Part shown: piece by piece, positions 61,466-64,000 of the stretch | Numbering within the stretch: the first letter of the stretch is position 1 | Layout of the letters: every line of letters begins with the position of its first letter | NCBI RefSeq assembly: GCF_004016445.2 | Contig: NZ_SADT02000005.1 | Location: 372,001 to 436,000 of the forward strand | Origin: Mesorhizobium sp. M2E.F.Ca.ET.219.01.1.1 | GTDB lineage: Bacteria > Pseudomonadota > Alphaproteobacteria > Rhizobiales > Rhizobiaceae | DNA: 64,000 bases | Direction of reading: 5' to 3' | Notes under the pieces: model-generated | What the model saw: the letters and a program-made list of their open reading frames with translations, nothing else | The model's database searches: none | Told to the model about the DNA's origin: nothing | Made by a program: the position numbers and the translations under genes

Positions 61466-61474
61466 TGTCAAGAC

Positions 61475-62179
61475 ATGGAGAAGCAATCAAGGGCAAAAAG
61501 GCAGCAGCGCGAGGCGACCACGGCCGAGCAGACGCGCGCGGCGCTGGTGCACGCCGCGCTCAAGCTGTTCGGGCGGCGGGGTTTCGACGGCACGTCGACG
61601 CGCCAGATCGCGGCGGAAGCCAAGGCCAATATAGGCTCGATCGCCTATCATTTCGGCGGCAAGGAGGGCCTGCGCGCCGCCGCCGCCGACTTCATCGTCG
61701 AAACCATCCAGGGCATCGCCGGCCAGGCGCTGGGCGGCGCCCAGCCGGCCGCCCCGGCAAGCCCGGAAGCCGCAAGAGCGCAGCTCTTCGCCGCGCTGGA
61801 ACGGATGGTGGGCTTCGTCGTCGTCAGTCCGCAGGCGGGCGAGATCGTACAATTCGTACTTCGCGAGCTTTCGCACCCGACCGCCGCCCTCGACCGCATC
61901 TATGCCGGCGTGTTCGAGCCGACGCATCGGCGGTTGTGCCAGATCTGGGAACAGGCGACCGGCGAGCCGGCCGAGAGTGAGGCAACCCGGCTCACCGTTT
62001 TCACGTTGATCGGCCAGGTCATCTATTTCCGCATCGGCCGCGAAGCGGTGATGCGCCGGATGGGTTGGCGCGAGATCGGCGACGAAGAAGCCGCCAAGGT
62101 GGTGGCGGCCACGACCGACAACCTCAGGGCAATGCTGGCGGCGCGCAGGCCGGCCGCCGGCAAGAAGGGCAAATCATGA
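61475..62179 (+). CDS. TetR family repressor, CecR-like
   Basis: The 234-residue protein has a TetR HTH (RAALVHAALKLFGRRGFDGT, TSTRQIAAEAKANIGSIAYH) and a C-terminal domain of the CerR/CecR type (ERMVGFVVVSPQAGEIVQFV, RELSHPTAALDRIYAGVFEP). E. coli CecR (YbiH) represses the YbhGFSR exporter operon; the same order of genes follows here. ATG 61475 is used because the palindrome lies just before it. It overlaps the HlyD gene by ATGA. Confidence 0.87.
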   Translation: MEKQSRAKRQQREATTAEQTRAALVHAALKLFGRRGFDGTSTRQIAAEAKANIGSIAYHFGGKEGLRAAAADFIVETIQGIAGQALGGAQPAAPASPEAARAQLFAALERMVGFVVVSPQAGEIVQFVLRELSHPTAALDRIYAGVFEPTHRRLCQIWEQATGEPAESEATRLTVFTLIGQVIYFRIGREAVMRRMGWREIGDEEAAKVVAATTDNLRAMLAARRPAAGKKGKS

Positions 62180-63129
62180 GCTTTCTCTGTTCGCTGCCGC
62201 TCGCGGCTCAGCTGTTCGGCGCCTGCGCGCCGGCGGCGCCCCTCGCCGTCGGTTATGTCGAGGGCGAATATGTGCTGATGGCGCCGATCGAAGTGGCCCA
62301 GGTGGCGACGGTGACGGTGAGGCGCGGCGACCGCGTCGAGACCGGCGCGGCGGTGGCGACGCTCGAGGATGCCGACGCCAGGATCGAGGTGGCGCAGGCC
62401 GAGGCCGCGCTCGCGCAGGCGCAGGCGCAGCTTGCCGATTTGCAGGTCGGCAAGCGTGCCGAGGAAATCGCGGTGCTGAAGGCCGAGGTCGACATGGCGA
62501 AAGCCCAGGCCGCCGACGCCAAGCGCAAATATGACCGCGCCAGCGACCTCTACAAACGCGGCACCGGCACGCAGGCCGACTACGACACCGCCTCTGCCTC
62601 GCTGGAGACCGCCAATGCCCAGGTCGGGCAGGCGGAGGCCAACCTCGCCGTCGGCAACCTGCCGGCGCGGCCGGAAACCATCAAGGCCGCCGACAACCAG
62701 GTCAAGCAGGCGCAGTCGGCCCTGCGGCAGGCTGAGTGGCGGCTGTCGAAACGGGTGCTGACCGCGCCCTCGCCCGGCCGCGTTAACGACGTCATCCGCA
62801 ATCCCGGCGACACGGCCGGGCCGACCGCGCCGGTGATCTCGATGCTGCCGGACGGCGCCGTGAAGCTCAGCGTCTATGTGCCGGAACGCGCGTTTTCGTC
62901 GGTCAAGGTCGGCACCGAGCTCAACGTCCACTGCGACGGATGCGGGGCGGGGCTGAAGGCGCGCGTCAGCTATGTCTCGCCCGATCCGGAATTCACGCCG
63001 CCGGTGATCTACTCGCTCGAGAACCGGCAGAAGCTGGTCTATCTCGTCGAGGCGCGGCCGGAGGGCGATGCCGGGCCGTTGCAGCCCGGCCAGATCGTCG
63101 ATGTCGATCTCGCGGATATCGGGCAATGA
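62176..63129 (+). CDS. HlyD-type membrane fusion protein (YbhG-like)
   Basis: The 317-residue adaptor has a lipoyl-like half (GEYVLMAPIEVAQVATVTVR), a long coiled-coil (VDMAKAQAADAKRKYDRASD) and the second half (VLTAPSPGRVNDVIRNPGDT). A short N-terminal hydrophobic stretch with Cys17 (LFGACAPAAP) may be a signal or lipoprotein site. A CDGCGAG cysteine pair near residue 255 is unusual. It links the ABC transporter to the outer membrane. It overlaps the next gene by ATGA. Confidence 0.86.
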   Translation: MSFLCSLPLAAQLFGACAPAAPLAVGYVEGEYVLMAPIEVAQVATVTVRRGDRVETGAAVATLEDADARIEVAQAEAALAQAQAQLADLQVGKRAEEIAVLKAEVDMAKAQAADAKRKYDRASDLYKRGTGTQADYDTASASLETANAQVGQAEANLAVGNLPARPETIKAADNQVKQAQSALRQAEWRLSKRVLTAPSPGRVNDVIRNPGDTAGPTAPVISMLPDGAVKLSVYVPERAFSSVKVGTELNVHCDGCGAGLKARVSYVSPDPEFTPPVIYSLENRQKLVYLVEARPEGDAGPLQPGQIVDVDLADIGQ

Positions 63130-64000
63130 ACGCCATCGACGTCCGCGGCCTGGTCAAGCGCTTCGGCGACAAGACGGTCGTCGATCATGTGACGATGACG
63201 GTCGCCGAAGGCGAGATCGTCGGCTTCCTCGGGCCGAACGGCTCGGGCAAGACAACGACCATCCGCATCATGTGCGGGCTGCTTACGCCGGACGAGGGCG
63301 ACGGCACGGTGCTGGGCTTCGACATCCGCACCGACGCGCTCAAGATCAAGCGCGAGGTTGGCTACATGACGCAGAAATTCTCGTTCTACGAGGATCTGAC
63401 GATCGGCGAGAATCTTGAATTCGTGGCGCGGCTCTACCGGCTGAAGCCGGTCGAGCAATATGTGGCGAGGACGCTGGAAGAGCTCGGCCTGGCGAGCCGC
63501 CGCAACCAGCTGGCCGGCACGCTTTCCGGCGGCTGGAAGCAGCGGCTGGCGCTGGCCGCCTGCATCATGCACAAGCCGAAGCTGCTTCTGCTGGACGAGC
63601 CGACGGCCGGCGTCGACCCCAAGGCGCGGCGCGAGTTCTGGGATGAGATCCATCGCCTCGCCGGCGGCGGCCTGACGGTGCTCGTCTCCACCCACTACAT
63701 GGACGAGGCGGAGCGCTGCCACCGCATCAGCTACATCTCCTACGGCAAGATGCTTGCCACCGGCACGGTCGACGAGGTGGTGAGGAATGCCGGGCTGACC
63801 ACCTTCGTGCTGCATGGGACGGGGCTCGACCAGGTGGCCCAGGCGCTGCAGGGGCGGCCGGGCGTCGACCAGGTGGCGCCGTTCGGCGCAACGCTGCATG
63901 TCGTCGGCTCTGACAAGGCTGCGCTGGAAAAGGCGCTCGCCGACGTCGAGAAGGAGCACAAGGACGTGACGGTGACGCCGGGCGAGACCAGCCTCGAGGA
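63126..64000 (+). CDS. ABC exporter ATP-binding protein (YbhF-like), partial
   Basis: The visible 291 residues show Walker A (GPNGSGKTTTIRIM), the signature AGTLSGGWKQRLALAACI, Walker B (LLLLDEPTAGVDPKARREFW) and the H-loop (VSTHYMDEAERCHR). The gene runs off the right edge, so the end and any second ATPase half, as in YbhF, cannot be seen. It follows the adaptor by ATGA and would be followed by the permease genes. The substrate is probably a drug or lipophilic compound. Confidence 0.86.
   Translation, partial: MNAIDVRGLVKRFGDKTVVDHVTMTVAEGEIVGFLGPNGSGKTTTIRIMCGLLTPDEGDGTVLGFDIRTDALKIKREVGYMTQKFSFYEDLTIGENLEFVARLYRLKPVEQYVARTLEELGLASRRNQLAGTLSGGWKQRLALAACIMHKPKLLLLDEPTAGVDPKARREFWDEIHRLAGGGLTVLVSTHYMDEAERCHRISYISYGKMLATGTVDEVVRNAGLTTFVLHGTGLDQVAQALQGRPGVDQVAPFGATLHVVGSDKAALEKALADVEKEHKDVTVTPGETSLE

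Overview
The window looks like chromosomal DNA of a high-GC alphaproteobacterium of the order Rhizobiales, most like Mesorhizobium. This is inferred from protein sequence character, gene neighbourhoods (rph/hrcA divergent, VOC-rdgB-hemW, Ku-LigD), two sigma-EcfG-type promoters and several families of palindromic intergenic repeats. No database search was possible. Most of it is ordinary core or housekeeping DNA with small accessory insertions between operons.

Layout. 1-1453: tail of a taurine import operon (tauB cut by the window edge, tauA). 2097-4236: an FAD/NAD(P)-binding protein whose last ~100 bp recur, decayed, downstream of an orphan gene. 4503-7105: reverse transsulfuration pair (cystathionine beta-synthase, cystathionine gamma-lyase-type enzyme). 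7138-7701: a GIY-YIG nuclease gene between ~92-bp inverted repeats. 7811-9899: D-amino-acid dehydrogenase and an Asp/Glu-racemase-type enzyme. 10531-13417: UBP zinc finger, a thioredoxin-reductase-like flavoprotein with a cNMP-binding domain, and a GNAT/DUF1778 toxin-antitoxin pair. 13785-18899: lone Flp pilin, tRNA-Leu(CAG), gpmA, dapB, ABC exporter, glucokinase. 19226-24127: mepA, an SDR, queG, GST, uppP. 24343-30864: yraN, rsmI, hemW, rdgB, a VOC protein, rph, hrcA, a small coiled-coil protein. 30984-34947: sorbosone dehydrogenase-like protein, a ParDE-type pair, LysE exporter, cysK. 35164-37771: ECF sigma factor with its DGPF/YciI partner, a DCC thiol oxidoreductase, a small orphan. 38169-42159: DUF892 protein, Ku and LigD (non-homologous end joining), the first two preceded by general-stress promoters. 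42383-46232: ArsR regulator, two small ferredoxin-fold proteins, then exported DUF1223 protein, a Met-rich AMKP-repeat protein and an exported MsrA. 46812-50682: phospholipase D-like pseudogene and a YadGH-type ABC exporter. 50814-58265: MprF-like protein, MarR+GNAT, membrane proteins, several small regulators. 58473-61382: membrane adenylate/guanylate cyclase, CHAD and CYTH proteins. 61475-64000: TetR (CecR-like) regulator, HlyD adaptor and ABC ATPase of an exporter that runs off the edge.

The most unusual feature is a family of palindromic repeats (arms ~55-65 bp). Three copies are empty hairpins of 172-201 bp; one copy (7138-7701) carries a GIY-YIG nuclease gene in its loop, which suggests an autonomous/non-autonomous mobile-element relationship. 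Three further repeat families (B, C and D) occupy most intergenic gaps and in places appear nested in each other.

Other points: two exact-spacing EcfG promoters put DUF892 and Ku (probably with ligD) under general-stress control; a Met-rich secreted repeat protein sits beside an exported methionine sulfoxide reductase; a perfect 22-bp palindrome precedes the exporter's TetR gene; and a ParE-like toxin lacks a normal start codon.
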